From the NCBI GenBank assembly GCA_002351535.1, contig DEGR01000064.1:1-64000 (forward strand): a stretch of DNA of 64,000 nucleotides, given 5' to 3'. Source of the stretch: Lachnospira sp. UBA2821. GTDB lineage: Bacteria; Bacillota; Clostridia; Lachnospirales; Lachnospiraceae. Both the position numbers and the translations under genes were made by a program. A model generated the notes under the pieces. It was not told the DNA's origin and did no database searches. It saw nothing but the letters and a program-made list of their open reading frames with translations. This document shows positions 10,201 to 20,781 of the stretch, one piece after another; the stretch's first letter is position 1; each line of letters begins with the position of its first letter.

Positions 10201-13200
10201 ATATATACTGCTGAACTTCTGAGTGCCCTCGAATGTACACCGATAAACTGTCCAAATGCTATAGAATAATCTGCTATGTTACTGTCATTCAAATCCTGTA
10301 TTTCATCCCAGCTTATTGCACTTAAATTATTCTTTGAAGCATCATAAAGTTTGACATTTTTGCTGTTTAACGCCACACTGCTCCAGTCATTCTGCTTTGC
10401 ATCCTTTGTTGCAGCATCATAATATCCTATACTGTTATTCTCCAATGTAAGATATGGCAGATAAATTCCTGCATTTTTCTGAGGAGCATGTACATATCCG
10501 AACACACCTCCACAGCCAACGTTTCCGTTACCTCTGTTTATAGTCGATGTATTAATTCTTCCGGTAAATATAATATTATTCTTAATAAGCACTTTATCAA
10601 ACACAAAGTTCTCATTCTGGGCATCCTGCTCTATCTTTCCATACAGACCTCCACTATATGTATCTGCTGCCTGATTATTGTTATCTACATATGAATATAT
10701 TCTGTTATTAGCTACAGCTATATCTGCAGTCTGCTTTTCAGAATAGCTCTGCTGCCTGTTACCTATAAGCCCACCGGCATTCTGTGCTTTGATGTTTACT
10801 CCACTATTCTCTGTATTATCCCATGCATCTGTGCCATACTTTGTACCAACACCTATATTTCCCGTCAGATTAAACGTTGTATATTGCATTGTTGAACTTC
10901 CACACAAACCTCCTGCAGAACCCTTTGCCTCAATATTAGACGTACCTGAATCTGTTGTATATACATATACATTGCCCATATTGATTTTGGCATATGTGAT
11001 ATAACCGGTGCTTATTCTTTCAAGCCTTCCTATAACACCTCCTGCATCAGAACCTGCTCCTTTAATCTTTACAGACGAATCCACAACAGACAGGTTATTA
11101 ATGTTAACTGTCTGCTGTTTTGCCATGGTATTATCATAACTATACATGACAGAACCTATTGCTCCACCTGATGCCGTACCGGAATTGTTCTCAATATTTA
11201 CATTCTTTACTTTAACTTCTGAACCGCTTTCACCAATATTTACGGTTTCTATAGCATCCCTTCCTATCAAACCTCCTGATGGCATAGTATTTCCACGTAT
11301 ATTTGTATTCTCTATACCTGAATTCTTAATATTGAAGGTTGATTCTGCCTTATATGTATCAACACTATACCAGTTTTCATTTCCTGTAGCCCAGATTTCT
11401 CCAACATATCCTCCTGTAGACTTATAGGCATTTGCATAACCAATTGTATTAGTGCCTGTAATGTGTACATTATCTATATCCACTCTATTAGCCCTTGAGA
11501 ATCCTATCAATCCGCCGTCTCCCTGAAAGTTAGTATATGTTGTCAGTTTTCCACTATTTCCACTATTTTCACTGTCAATATTAATATTCTGAAGATTATA
11601 ATTGGCTATATTAACATTTCCACCCTGCCCTTTCTTAGGAGCATCTATAACACCAAATATTCCTCCTGCAGAATAATCGTCAGCCGTTGTTTCCCCCTCT
11701 ACTATTAATGTATTACCGGATTTAACTGTTAAATTCCTAATAGATGCTGAATCTGCACTTCCACCAGTAACCGACACATTGCCGATTGAAGCATATCCTG
11801 TATACCAGTCTCTTCTTCTCATTCTTGTTCCTACGGCACCCGCCATACCACCAATAGTTCCCTTATTAATGGCTTCTACCTCTGCATTTTCCATATCACA
11901 TTCACTTATGCTGATATTACCATATAGCATGCCATTGCCATAAGTTCCTTTGGCTACATTTGTACCTATGCTTCCTATAATTCCTCCAGCATAAGTACAT
12001 TCATAATAATATGCATCTTTGTTCTTTTCTACATATATTTTTGATATATTACTTCCAAGTTCTGTCACCTTAAATTGCTGGTTGTTTTGAGCCTTAATAT
12101 CACACCCATTAATATTTATGTTGTTTGAATATGGCATGTTAGTATTAAACCATTCTTCGGTTCCTGCTTTGCCACTTTCCACAAAATGTGTATTATTTAT
12201 TCTTCCAATAAGTCCTCCTACATTCTTGTATCCTGACACGTCACCTTTTACCACGTCATCAGTATGATTCGTGTCTTTTAATATATCAACATTACTTATA
12301 TTCCATGCACCCTGCATCACACCTGTGAGCATTCCTGAAGCACATGTGTTTATTCCGCATGTTGCTTTCATATTAATCATATAATTCCATTCTATCAGTT
12401 TAACACTCTTATTAAACATACCTTCTATACGTTTAAATGTATTTGGATTATACACAACACTGTTCTTAATAGTAAAATTCTTTATCTCTAACTGCTTCGC
12501 AGATGTATTAGTATCTATAACCTTCTGGTTATATGTAAGACGGTTGAATAACCCACTATACATTACTCCATCTTCATCAAATGCCCTGTTTATATAGAAT
12601 TTTACCGTATTGCCATTTCCATCAAAGTTTGCCCTGAAGTCAGAGAATCCTATGAATGATGCACCACCCATACTTGGAAGATATTTGTTCTCATGTCCTG
12701 TATACATATCCGTATACACTTCACCTATTCCTCTGAAGCTTATATCAAAGCCACTGACATCAAATGTCTGTGTATTACTTCCATTCTTTTCTAATATATA
12801 TGTAGTCTCATAATCCGCAATCTGAGGCACCATTTTATTCGTATTGCTTACTATTGCCGCCTCGTCTTTGTCTGCTTTATCAGTAGTATCATAATATTTA
12901 AGTGTTACTGAACTTAATGTCTTCTTATAGCCACTATAATTTTTAACAACCGGGTCAGTATCAGTTGTATCTGATATTTGTGTGTAATCTATGTACTTAC
13001 TGCACAGATAAGGATACAGATATCCTGCATATGCCTTTGCTTTGTTATCATCATATCTGTATGCAAGACTTCTGTCTTCGGACGTCATTGCATCTGCCGC
13101 ACCTACACTACTGTAGTCTGCTTTTCTGCACCTGTTATAATAGCTGTATCCGGTTACATTTCCTGAATATGATGGCATTGCCGAATAAAGTACAGACAAT

Positions 13201-16200
13201 GCATCACTATTCATAGCCATTGCAAGCATTTCAAGCTGTTCACTGTTACCTACACTTACCTGATATTTTTTACCTGTTGCATCTGCATAAGAATATGTCA
13301 ATTTATTATCATTAAATACATTGGCATTGACAACATGAAATCCATTAACCAGAGGATACGTCTTAGTATACTTTCCTCCACTGACATTCAGATTATCACT
13401 CTTTAATACATATGGTTCCTTCGACTGTGAACCACTGTTATATCCCTCATATATTACATTACCGTCATATACTCTTCCGACAAGAATTCCTGCCAGTTCT
13501 CCATAATCCCCTGTATATGTTCCTGATGCACTGTTATCCGTACTCTTAGTAAAATTATCAAATCTGCAGTTTATCATTGTATCATCTGTCTTCTGATAAT
13601 TTCTAAGCACAAGTGTACCTGTGTCTATAGTTCCTACCAGTCCGCCAATTCCCTTTATTCCTATATCGTAATATGCATTATCATTCCCTTTATACCCATA
13701 GACTTTATGACTGTTATCCATGTTAAAGTTCATGCATACTTTGACATTATCAATTATATTATCACCACCTACAATCTTAGCGGCTACTCCACCTCCATTT
13801 GCAAGTACATTATAATACTTAGGCTTAGATTCTGCATATCCCGTTCCCACTATATTAAGGTCTTTTACTACAGCACCGCCCATGTACCATATAAGCCCGA
13901 AATCCGACTGTTTGTACTGTGTATCATCTATGCTTCCCTGCTCCGGAAGTGTAATGGTATGACGTCCTATAGTAGTAATACCTGTATTGGCATCTGTCAC
14001 TTCCATAGTTCCAATAATTACTCCGGCAAATGGATATTCTTCTGAGCCAAGACCACAATATTCTCCTGCAACATTTTTATCATTCAAATCTGTAATGTTA
14101 GCAAGATTAATATCCCCGGTAATCTTATAATATGCAGTACTCAGGTCTTCCCTTGACGGAAACTTAGCACTTTCATATATAGCCGGTGTATGTGCTCCCT
14201 GTAAGCCAATGTCACTGCATTGTGATTTATCTGTATCATCTCCTCCAACAGGATTAACTCTCCATTTTCCACTTACATCATCATTACTTCCTGACCCCTT
14301 AAATATAGTCTCATACTGGCTTTTATTAGTGAGGTACAGATATAATGTAATAAACTGTTTTGCACCGCTTATAATATATGGGTCTTCATATGTACCGCAT
14401 CCCTGCGTAATGTCACCATTCCTTGGATTGACATATATATTTCTCTGTGTATGCACATATGGAATATACATTTCCTGACCTGCTTCTGTTATTCTTGCTC
14501 TCAGATAATCATCTCTGTCCTGGTCCAGATATTCTACTCCGTCCTTTATCTCCTTTCCATATGTCACATTGCCAATTGTTGTATCTGCTTTTGTGAATGT
14601 ATAAAGCATATAACAGTAATTCTTTACGAGATCAGTAGTAAATCTGTAATCATATACGCATGATGCATATTCAAAAACTTTTCCTTTTTCACTTCCGGCA
14701 ATTTTTTCATCCTCAAGCTTCAGATTCCTAAACGTAACTCTCACATTAGTTGCTGAATCACTTCCAACGTATCCTATAAGTGCTGATGCCACGGGATAAT
14801 TCACACCCGCATCTGAATAATTATATGTAGTTGTAATCCCATCTATTATCACATTTGATTCAACATCGTTACCGTAAGAATTTGTACCAATTTTAGCAAT
14901 CATAAGTCCACATGTATTACCGTTTTCATAACCATGTATCCTTACACCCACAAGTTCAACTCCTGTTACCGTCGATGAACCTGTCATGCTATATGCTACT
15001 AATGCTCCTGATTTTGAACCAAGATTTGCTACTGTTCCTTCAAGTTTAATGTTATTTATATTAACACCGCTTCCTGTATTTAAGAACAGTGAAGCGTGCA
15101 TAAGATAATGCTGTCCGTCAGCATTCTCATTATTTCTGTCTATATTACCAATTGCATTTGTGGCAAGTGTTTTCTCTCTGTTATATATATCTTCAGAATA
15201 AAATTTCACTCTATGATTATTGAAGTTACATGTAGTATTACTAATTGATACAGGATAATAACTGTATGTGTTTAAATCTATATCTGATGTAACATCTATC
15301 GTTTTTATTGAAGCTGACTGCATAGCTGATGTGTATACTGTTAAAAATCTTGATATGTTAGTATTAGCATACTTTAATACAGAATATGCCATTAATTTTT
15401 TTGCACTGTCTATGGTAGCTGTTCCGGCATTATCTACAGAAACTTTCCACTCATCAGCATTACCGCTAAAAAGATTATAATAATATCTTGTATACTTATT
15501 TCCTATGTATACAACCTTATTAACATAACTCTTATAATTATCCGCATCCGTAAAATCACCAAACTTATTGTCTGTAATATTTACTATACCACCATTTATG
15601 TATGTAGCATCGACAGTTCCGTTTTTTGAATACGGGTATTCTGCATCACTCACATTTAATCTAAGATTAAGACCAACAATCTCATCGAAAGCCTTGTAAT
15701 TTTTTATTGATACATTTCCATCCTGTGCTATATGATAAGTGTCTGTATTTATATTTACTATTGCATTTCTTCCATTTCCTATCAGAAAACCACAATATGT
15801 ATCATTAGTCAGTAATGATTCCATTTTAAGACTGTTTATTTTAATATTATCAAAGTCAAATCTGCCCGCTGCAGTGCTTATAAGACCTCCAATAACACCT
15901 CTGCTCTTAATGTCTGTATTCTGCACCTTCAAATTATCGATATCTGCATCGACATATGCCCATGAATACCCCAGCGTTCCTCCCATTGTCAACACATTGG
16001 CACTTGTCATAACCGTCGTGTCAATATCTGCATCATCTATAACTGTATCCGTAAGCTTCATTATAACCCTTGTCTCATCCCCTATTGCCGAAGGATAATA
16101 TGAAGAGTTATTTGTAGTAACAACATTACGGTAATCTCCTGATATAAGTGCAATAAGTCCGCCATTTCTTCCGTGAACATTATTTCCACCACTGCCATAT

Positions 16201-19200
16201 AGCTTATTTGTCGTGAGTTTTGTCGATATTGTGCATACGCTTATAGTCATATTTTCAGAATCAGTCTTGTTAGACACATACTGCCACCCTATCATTCCAC
16301 CGACAAATGTAGTGGTTAATACCAGCGGAAATACAGGTGCAATCTTACTGTTTCTGCATATATAATGTCCTGTTCCCTGATTGTATATACCAAACATTCC
16401 GCCATATGACCACATCTGCCCATTATCCCATGTATGATGATTCGAAGTCATTGCTTTAATACTTGTGCTGATATTTACATTATCTATACTAATATCACCT
16501 GATGCATAAGCTGCAATACTTCCGGCTGCACTCTGTGTATTAAATGCAGTATTTATGTCGCCTCCGCCTAAATTGGTTGCCTGAAGATACCAAAGATTAC
16601 CAGCTATGTCTATATTCTTAAATGTTGCATTTCTGACATTAGTAAATAATCCGCCATACTTTTGTCTTGATATAAAATCAAGCGTGATAACCGGATTTTT
16701 GCCATTATTCTTTTCACCTTCAAAGCGTCCTGTAAATTCATACTTACAGTTAGCATTATTAACAAAACCATGTATTCCTGCATCCTTAAGATTCAAATCA
16801 GTTTTTACTCTGAAGTTTCTTGAAAGTATCTGTTCAAGTGTTAATTCTTCTGTCTCTCCGTCATAAAGGAAACAGTTACCGCCTATCTGTGGCTTTCCTT
16901 CAGTATTTACCGAATTGCCTGCCACTGCAAGCCTTAATGCGTCCCCCAGTGAATCTATAATGTAATATCCGTCTGTGTCTGTAGTTAATCTTCCCTGTGC
17001 AACCTCTGAATATTTCTTTGTTATATCAAGAACACTCTCCACATTTTTCAATACAGAACCTGCATTACCTATATCATCGATACAGTAAAGATTAGTTGTG
17101 TCTGTATTTCTTGTGTCATTACGGCTGTAACCTATTGTGTCAGCATCAAACTGCTCTATTTTTCCATCTGCATCATATGTGATTGGTCTCTGGTATATAC
17201 AGCCTGTATCCTGATATATTATACTCTGATTAGTATATCCTGCTACAAACCCACGTCTGCCATATCCACCAAGCATTACTCCTGCTACACCATCAGGATT
17301 ATAATGGTCAGCATTCGCCCATGTTTTATAAGGAACTTTCGATAAATCTATAGTTCCCTGAAGTGCAATAACACCTTTTGACACTATACCGAATAACCCA
17401 CCATAGTAATTTCCGCCATCGCGATTGACATAGCTTACATAATTGTTAAGAACTGTAATATCCTTAACTGCCATCTTCGTATTTTTGACAGTATTATTAA
17501 GATTTCCTACCCTTGCTGCAATTCCTCCTGCTGTCTGTCCACATATTGCATTGCTCGTTGTACCTGTTACAAATACAAAATTCAATTTTATATTTGTAAG
17601 CTTTATATCAGTTCCTGCAATAATTCCTGCAATACCACCGGTTTCTGTATTGGCTGCATTAGTAGATGTATTATTATCTCTTTGAACCATGTTAACATAA
17701 TAGCAGTTCTCACCGCCATCACCTGCTGTAGAATCCACCGCATCTGTATTAATATCGTGAATGTTTACACTGGCATTTCCTGCATCAATAATTCCTGCAA
17801 GTCCACCTCTTTTATTATTCTTTGTATTTGCTCCTGATATTCTTATATTTGATGCTTTCGCAGCATTTTTGTTTGCCGACTTTATGTATGAAAGTTCAAG
17901 TTTTCCTGTGGTTACAGAATCATCATTTACATACATGCCGATAACACCACCTACAGCATAATTATCTGACTCTGCCCCATTCCGGCTCTGATATATGTAT
18001 GTATCATTATTCTGTGTGTAGTTGCTTACTGTTATATTTGAATTCTTCGCATATCCGATAAGTCCGCCTGCATATCTTACAGCTTCCGTATTTCCTGTTC
18101 TTAATACACCTCCTGAAGCTGCACATTCAAGTTCTGCTCCCTCCATATATCCAATTAAACCACCTGAACATAATCCTGCTGAGGTGACATTTCTCATAAT
18201 GTTTGAACTCAGATTTATCTGTGCATTATTAGTGAATTTAATTCTGACTCCACTATGCACTGCTCCGGCAAATCCACCTGCCGTACCTAAATATCCATTT
18301 TTTGCTGAAGGAAAACTGCCTGATGATGACAAGACTTTTACAGGCATTGTTGTCATGCCTGATATTTCAATATCTATATCTCCGGATATGTCTCCTATAA
18401 TTCCTCCCGCAGTTTCTCCTGTAATTGTACCGTCTTTTATACCATGAAGTTTTCCGCTCTTGTCATACTTAATCAGGTCTATTCCCGGACCTGCTACATT
18501 TATTTTATATTTTGAATTTCCTTCCTCATCTCTTGCTTCAGCACCTGCTTCTACATACACTTTTGCAAATAATCCGCCTACTACACCTGTTGAGTATATA
18601 GTACCTGATGATATTTCAAAATAATAATTGGATATACCTGTTCCACCTATGTTTACAGTACATCCCTCTTTTGCAAGTACAAGATTTTTAGCAAGTGCAC
18701 ATGGTACACTTTTTGAATATGATACTACAAATGTTTTTATACCGGTTTCATTTTTTATGCCTATGTGTGCCTTTGATGATAAATACTCAAACATAACTCT
18801 GTCTGAATATATTACAGTTGTTGCATAAAATGAATATATAGTTCCTGCAAAAGGATAATTTTTATTTCCTATCGCGCTATTTTTACCGAAAACTGTATTA
18901 TCCAGCGTCCAGTTATCATATGTGGCATCCCTTTTATATATTATGAATGACACATCCTCAAATGTATTAGTCTGGCTGAGTTCTATAAGCTTCTTCCAGT
19001 CAGCAATTGACCTTATCGCATATGTCTGCCCTTTGACAAATTCAGTTGTCTCACTTACCTGAGGCCAGTCTGATGGTACAGGTGCTCCCGCCAGTTCATC
19101 TTCCCCATAACCATTGTTATGTATAGTTTCTTCAACTTCCTGTGTTGTAGTTTCTTTCGATTCTTCTATTTTCTGTGTTGTAGTTTCTTTTGTATCTTTC

Positions 19201-19628
19201 GTTACGGATTTTTTATTTTTCTTCTTACTTTTAGTAGTCTCCTGATTCTCTGAAGCTCTCTCCTTCTCTTCCATTTCGACTCTCTCTGATTCAGCTTTTG
19301 ACTCTGCGGATTCCATCTCTTCAGGTGAAAGTTCTCTGTCAGGCTCAATATATTCTTCCGTTGTTGTTTCAGCAATATCTGTTGCAATATCTGTTGTTAT
19401 CTCTTCAGTTTCTGCTTCCGACCCTGCATCTGTATTTATAATCTCTGTACTTTTAATCTCTTTAACTCTATCTGTATTTTTATCATTTTCATTTCCCGAT
19501 GCCGCCCATGTGACTATATTACTTCCCAATTTGACAAGAATATCCCTGTATACAGACATATTCTCCATACTCATAACCAAAGCTATACATAAAATTATAG
19601 ATATTATTCGCTTTATGTGCTTTTTCAT
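7221..19628 (-). CDS. Giant (4135-residue) beta-repeat surface protein
   Basis: One uninterrupted 12.4-kb frame. Residues 1-27 form a signal peptide or anchor (MKKHIKRIISIILCIALVMS). Residues about 43-170 are a Glu/Thr/Lys-rich low-complexity stalk with repeated ETTTQ units. From about 210 to about 3000 the protein is built of irregular beta repeats marked by GG-[LIVMF]-x-G elements (GGLIGY, GGIAGI, GGVFGY); I counted roughly thirty. These resemble GLUG-like or beta-helix adhesin repeats. The last roughly 1100 residues lack the glycine marks and look like beta-sandwich modules. It ends with DYFIFTVAKLKTDM. I found no LPXTG motif, SLH domain or terminal membrane segment, so attachment probably needs partners. 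The gene lies directly downstream of the sipW/TasA-like genes and upstream of the EAL gene. Likely an adhesin or matrix scaffold; the ligand is unknown. Confidence 0.75.
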   Translation of the reverse strand: MKKHIKRIISIILCIALVMSMENMSVYRDILVKLGSNIVTWAASGNENDKNTDRVKEIKSTEIINTDAGSEAETEEITTDIATDIAETTTEEYIEPDRELSPEEMESAESKAESERVEMEEKERASENQETTKSKKKNKKSVTKDTKETTTQKIEESKETTTQEVEETIHNNGYGEDELAGAPVPSDWPQVSETTEFVKGQTYAIRSIADWKKLIELSQTNTFEDVSFIIYKRDATYDNWTLDNTVFGKNSAIGNKNYPFAGTIYSFYATTVIYSDRVMFEYLSSKAHIGIKNETGIKTFVVSYSKSVPCALAKNLVLAKEGCTVNIGGTGISNYYFEISSGTIYSTGVVGGLFAKVYVEAGAEARDEEGNSKYKINVAGPGIDLIKYDKSGKLHGIKDGTITGETAGGIIGDISGDIDIEISGMTTMPVKVLSSSGSFPSAKNGYLGTAGGFAGAVHSGVRIKFTNNAQINLSSNIMRNVTSAGLCSGGLIGYMEGAELECAASGGVLRTGNTEAVRYAGGLIGYAKNSNITVSNYTQNNDTYIYQSRNGAESDNYAVGGVIGMYVNDDSVTTGKLELSYIKSANKNAAKASNIRISGANTKNNKRGGLAGIIDAGNASVNIHDINTDAVDSTAGDGGENCYYVNMVQRDNNTSTNAANTETGGIAGIIAGTDIKLTNIKLNFVFVTGTTSNAICGQTAGGIAARVGNLNNTVKNTKMAVKDITVLNNYVSYVNRDGGNYYGGLFGIVSKGVIALQGTIDLSKVPYKTWANADHYNPDGVAGVMLGGYGRRGFVAGYTNQSIIYQDTGCIYQRPITYDADGKIEQFDADTIGYSRNDTRNTDTTNLYCIDDIGNAGSVLKNVESVLDITKKYSEVAQGRLTTDTDGYYIIDSLGDALRLAVAGNSVNTEGKPQIGGNCFLYDGETEELTLEQILSRNFRVKTDLNLKDAGIHGFVNNANCKYEFTGRFEGEKNNGKNPVITLDFISRQKYGGLFTNVRNATFKNIDIAGNLWYLQATNLGGGDINTAFNTQSAAGSIAAYASGDISIDNVNISTSIKAMTSNHHTWDNGQMWSYGGMFGIYNQGTGHYICRNSKIAPVFPLVLTTTFVGGMIGWQYVSNKTDSENMTISVCTISTKLTTNKLYGSGGNNVHGRNGGLIALISGDYRNVVTTNNSSYYPSAIGDETRVIMKLTDTVIDDADIDTTVMTSANVLTMGGTLGYSWAYVDADIDNLKVQNTDIKSRGVIGGLISTAAGRFDFDNIKINSLKMESLLTNDTYCGFLIGNGRNAIVNINTDTYHIAQDGNVSIKNYKAFDEIVGLNLRLNVSDAEYPYSKNGTVDATYINGGIVNITDNKFGDFTDADNYKSYVNKVVYIGNKYTRYYYNLFSGNADEWKVSVDNAGTATIDSAKKLMAYSVLKYANTNISRFLTVYTSAMQSASIKTIDVTSDIDLNTYSYYPVSISNTTCNFNNHRVKFYSEDIYNREKTLATNAIGNIDRNNENADGQHYLMHASLFLNTGSGVNINNIKLEGTVANLGSKSGALVAYSMTGSSTVTGVELVGVRIHGYENGNTCGLMIAKIGTNSYGNDVESNVIIDGITTTYNYSDAGVNYPVASALIGYVGSDSATNVRVTFRNLKLEDEKIAGSEKGKVFEYASCVYDYRFTTDLVKNYCYMLYTFTKADTTIGNVTYGKEIKDGVEYLDQDRDDYLRARITEAGQEMYIPYVHTQRNIYVNPRNGDITQGCGTYEDPYIISGAKQFITLYLYLTNKSQYETIFKGSGSNDDVSGKWRVNPVGGDDTDKSQCSDIGLQGAHTPAIYESAKFPSREDLSTAYYKITGDINLANITDLNDKNVAGEYCGLGSEEYPFAGVIIGTMEVTDANTGITTIGRHTITLPEQGSIDDTQYKQSDFGLIWYMGGAVVKDLNIVGTGYAESKPKYYNVLANGGGVAAKIVGGDNIIDNVKVCMNFNMDNSHKVYGYKGNDNAYYDIGIKGIGGLVGTIDTGTLVLRNYQKTDDTMINCRFDNFTKSTDNSASGTYTGDYGELAGILVGRVYDGNVIYEGYNSGSQSKEPYVLKSDNLNVSGGKYTKTYPLVNGFHVVNANVFNDNKLTYSYADATGKKYQVSVGNSEQLEMLAMAMNSDALSVLYSAMPSYSGNVTGYSYYNRCRKADYSSVGAADAMTSEDRSLAYRYDDNKAKAYAGYLYPYLCSKYIDYTQISDTTDTDPVVKNYSGYKKTLSSVTLKYYDTTDKADKDEAAIVSNTNKMVPQIADYETTYILEKNGSNTQTFDVSGFDISFRGIGEVYTDMYTGHENKYLPSMGGASFIGFSDFRANFDGNGNTVKFYINRAFDEDGVMYSGLFNRLTYNQKVIDTNTSAKQLEIKNFTIKNSVVYNPNTFKRIEGMFNKSVKLIEWNYMINMKATCGINTCASGMLTGVMQGAWNISNVDILKDTNHTDDVVKGDVSGYKNVGGLIGRINNTHFVESGKAGTEEWFNTNMPYSNNININGCDIKAQNNQQFKVTELGSNISKIYVEKNKDAYYYECTYAGGIIGSIGTNVAKGTYGNGMLYGNISISECDMENAEVEAINKGTIGGMAGAVGTRMRRRDWYTGYASIGNVSVTGGSADSASIRNLTVKSGNTLIVEGETTADDYSAGGIFGVIDAPKKGQGGNVNIANYNLQNINIDSENSGNSGKLTTYTNFQGDGGLIGFSRANRVDIDNVHITGTNTIGYANAYKSTGGYVGEIWATGNENWYSVDTYKAESTFNIKNSGIENTNIRGNTMPSGGLIGRDAIETVNIGESGSEVKVKNVNIENNSGTASGGAIGSVMYSYDNTMAKQQTVNINNLSVVDSSVKIKGAGSDAGGVIGRLERISTGYITYAKINMGNVYVYTTDSGTSNIEAKGSAGGLCGSSTMQYTTFNLTGNIGVGTKYGTDAWDNTENSGVNIKAQNAGGLIGNRQQSYSEKQTADIAVANNRIYSYVDNNNQAADTYSGGLYGKIEQDAQNENFVFDKVLIKNNIIFTGRINTSTINRGNGNVGCGGVFGYVHAPQKNAGIYLPYLTLENNSIGYYDAATKDAKQNDWSSVALNSKNVKLYDASKNNLSAISWDEIQDLNDSNIADYSIAFGQFIGVHSRALRSSAVYILSPSVTVDKDKVGSIPVIDVGVNAYTYTGTTDQSSTTYQLGEPYLYRKYVHIIYMDNVSGAYSDISVSDTTRKPTSIEGNLLVTDKNKYPFGNFKSDIEGYQQLNDGVTDIKQKNYNYIMAKRLNMYMPYNDETSKYSICTGENSYYKLTYDVKNEDGTDANILNGVPVLVLDGCLDPQTVGDYAAAVLTNGGGMMSPSDIKELNAAGCKEVNNFWNISVENAYIDAVGNIKAITADDSRFAGHQKTSIQVSDSNRLLVATSIHDEVIKDNADTLYTITLLKYTYTSKGVTDDRAKTEVLYIPVFVKEKVTLDSYIRILSDEEYSLTRAQKEGYKNDVTISHDSVYTIYTEFVYDAIRLKNSFKSDKVNKSIIFDTNGSTVSVMSEGTKFTLVDYYTGESYYYVSTGDELHNEIMFTDFKDKDGNSYQTRNIGDDISGKMASNSYKSIGYKNEDTYYSGNVTYTDVDNKNGIGVERFFIVVEPPENANTAVVQLKMGMYAEDTSGKAVDEFFNKNKNGDTAIDVTYVPGPMIQFGGINDDGTGTDGKTYISGIISTDGKVNIDANVEIALKEFGSPYWNEKNVGNTIDSSNTNKYLEVAATLVDENNNVVAWPAGTNISVNGGANRLLKNNLVVYAYKDMDKQFPMDNVSQNISDTCYYYNINENDTNPDWEWIYVDDDGKYYYYSGFDKVSGKWIAQELAVTTLNPQYIDISNQIHMSLDFSSADIDEYSGNNYKVMLKLYRSDSPDYPNEGNTKAYGSTKRQYTGNVSAESIKELAVAVAPDELTDLGVNLYNSSKKSYYIPFENRFDFSDLIHKNRIDQTADADECAANEYMVTYRIYKKTASDNNDGTTLPSGYNENIGSIKKRYGDTCYRLVDWKDSPFSLYDEDDNKLDSKKIIVNDNEEQSVIVTSKHFTKEEILNGTAGEKYVTDWKMRLHIDSGSINNEDLTNYMITVSYVPYEKGTVMPATDQTQTLFDYFIFTVAKLKTDM

Positions 19629-19674
19629 ATAAAATCACCATGTCCTTCCATCGATTAGTCTTACTATACTTTAT

Positions 19675-20766
19675 CTATTCAACAACCTCAGCACTTACAA
19701 GTCCCTCAAACCACTGTCTGCCTGCTTCATCCGCATTTTTAGTGCTAAGTTCCGTATCAAATTGTTTTCCCTTATAAAATGTCATATCTATACTTGTATA
19801 TGGTAAAATCATAATAATTACAGATGATTTATCGCCTTCAACTTTTATATATTTATCTTCTTCCGACAGTGACGTGTCTTTATCATGTTCTTTTGCATAT
19901 AGATAATTATCATCATTCTCGTCAAGCTGCAGATATCTGTTATCCCATGTGATTTTCACCTGCTGTTTAGCCGCTGTACTGCTGTCAACCACTACATCTC
20001 CTATAGTTTTAACATTATACATAAATCCGGACAAATCTGTCACTTTATTTTTCCATGTGGCTGTTCCATATCCACTTTCTTCCTGAACTTTAAACTTTGC
20101 ACTGTCTATAGACATCTTCGCATCTGTTGTATGTCCCTGAAGTATTCCCAATAGTCTGTACTCCTGATTCTCATTTTCAGCTCTGTATATATAATCAGGA
20201 CTTACCGGATACGCCATTACAAGAACTCTTGACTGAACGTAATCTGTTGTCTGTCCTGTCATTGTTATTTCAATTCCATATGTATCGGAATTCAGACTTC
20301 CACCTTTAACTGTTCCACTCATTTCTACAGGTGTATTTACACTTGTAAGCGGAATTTTATTTCCTGCTGTGTCAACAACACTGTAATTCGCCCCAACAGG
20401 TGCATCCAAAAGAACGAATTCTACTTTATAGTCAATATTCAGATTGCTGTCATTGTATAATATACTATTTTCAAAATTCTGTACGGCAAAGTTGAGAAGT
20501 AATGTTCCTGACGACCATGCTCCACTGTTAGTAATTATGCTTAACTTATTAATACCGTCTGTATCCTGCAGGATTGTATCTATATCCGTTACTCCGGTAA
20601 TTCTCTTTAACTTATCACTGTTAAAATAAAGATTAGAAGCTACTGTAATTCCCTTATTATATCTGGAAGCATAATATTTTGCATACAAAGCCAGACTGCC
20701 GGCCATAACAAATATAGCTGCCAGTATTATGCTTATATGAATAATATGTTTTTTATGCTTTCTCAT
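19675..20766 (-). CDS. Single-pass surface protein of the SipW/TasA-like cluster, directly upstream of the giant gene
   Basis: I chose the ATG at 20766 because GAGGA lies 5 bases upstream; the ATG at 20778 has no comparable site. The protein has 363 residues. A basic start (RKHKKH) and a hydrophobic segment (residues about 8-26) precede YAKYYASRYNKG, reminiscent of SipW-dependent precursors. The rest is an extracellular all-beta region with no family I recognise and no cysteine. It includes a possible Ig-like segment around YKVEFVLLDAPVG. It starts 3 bases after the preceding stop codon and ends 46 bases before the giant gene, so it is firmly in the operon. It may be a minor fibre subunit or an adaptor for the giant protein. 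That is inferred from position only. Confidence 0.6.
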   Translation of the reverse strand: MRKHKKHIIHISIILAAIFVMAGSLALYAKYYASRYNKGITVASNLYFNSDKLKRITGVTDIDTILQDTDGINKLSIITNSGAWSSGTLLLNFAVQNFENSILYNDSNLNIDYKVEFVLLDAPVGANYSVVDTAGNKIPLTSVNTPVEMSGTVKGGSLNSDTYGIEITMTGQTTDYVQSRVLVMAYPVSPDYIYRAENENQEYRLLGILQGHTTDAKMSIDSAKFKVQEESGYGTATWKNKVTDLSGFMYNVKTIGDVVVDSSTAAKQQVKITWDNRYLQLDENDDNYLYAKEHDKDTSLSEEDKYIKVEGDKSSVIIMILPYTSIDMTFYKGKQFDTELSTKNADEAGRQWFEGLVSAEVVE

Positions 20767-20781
20767 ACTAATCCTCATTTC

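Noticed and set aside
7221..19628. Plus-strand frames of 60-140 codons inside the giant gene
   Set aside because: They are antisense to an uninterrupted well-formed protein, with no ribosome sites and hydrophobic compositions expected of antisense frames.
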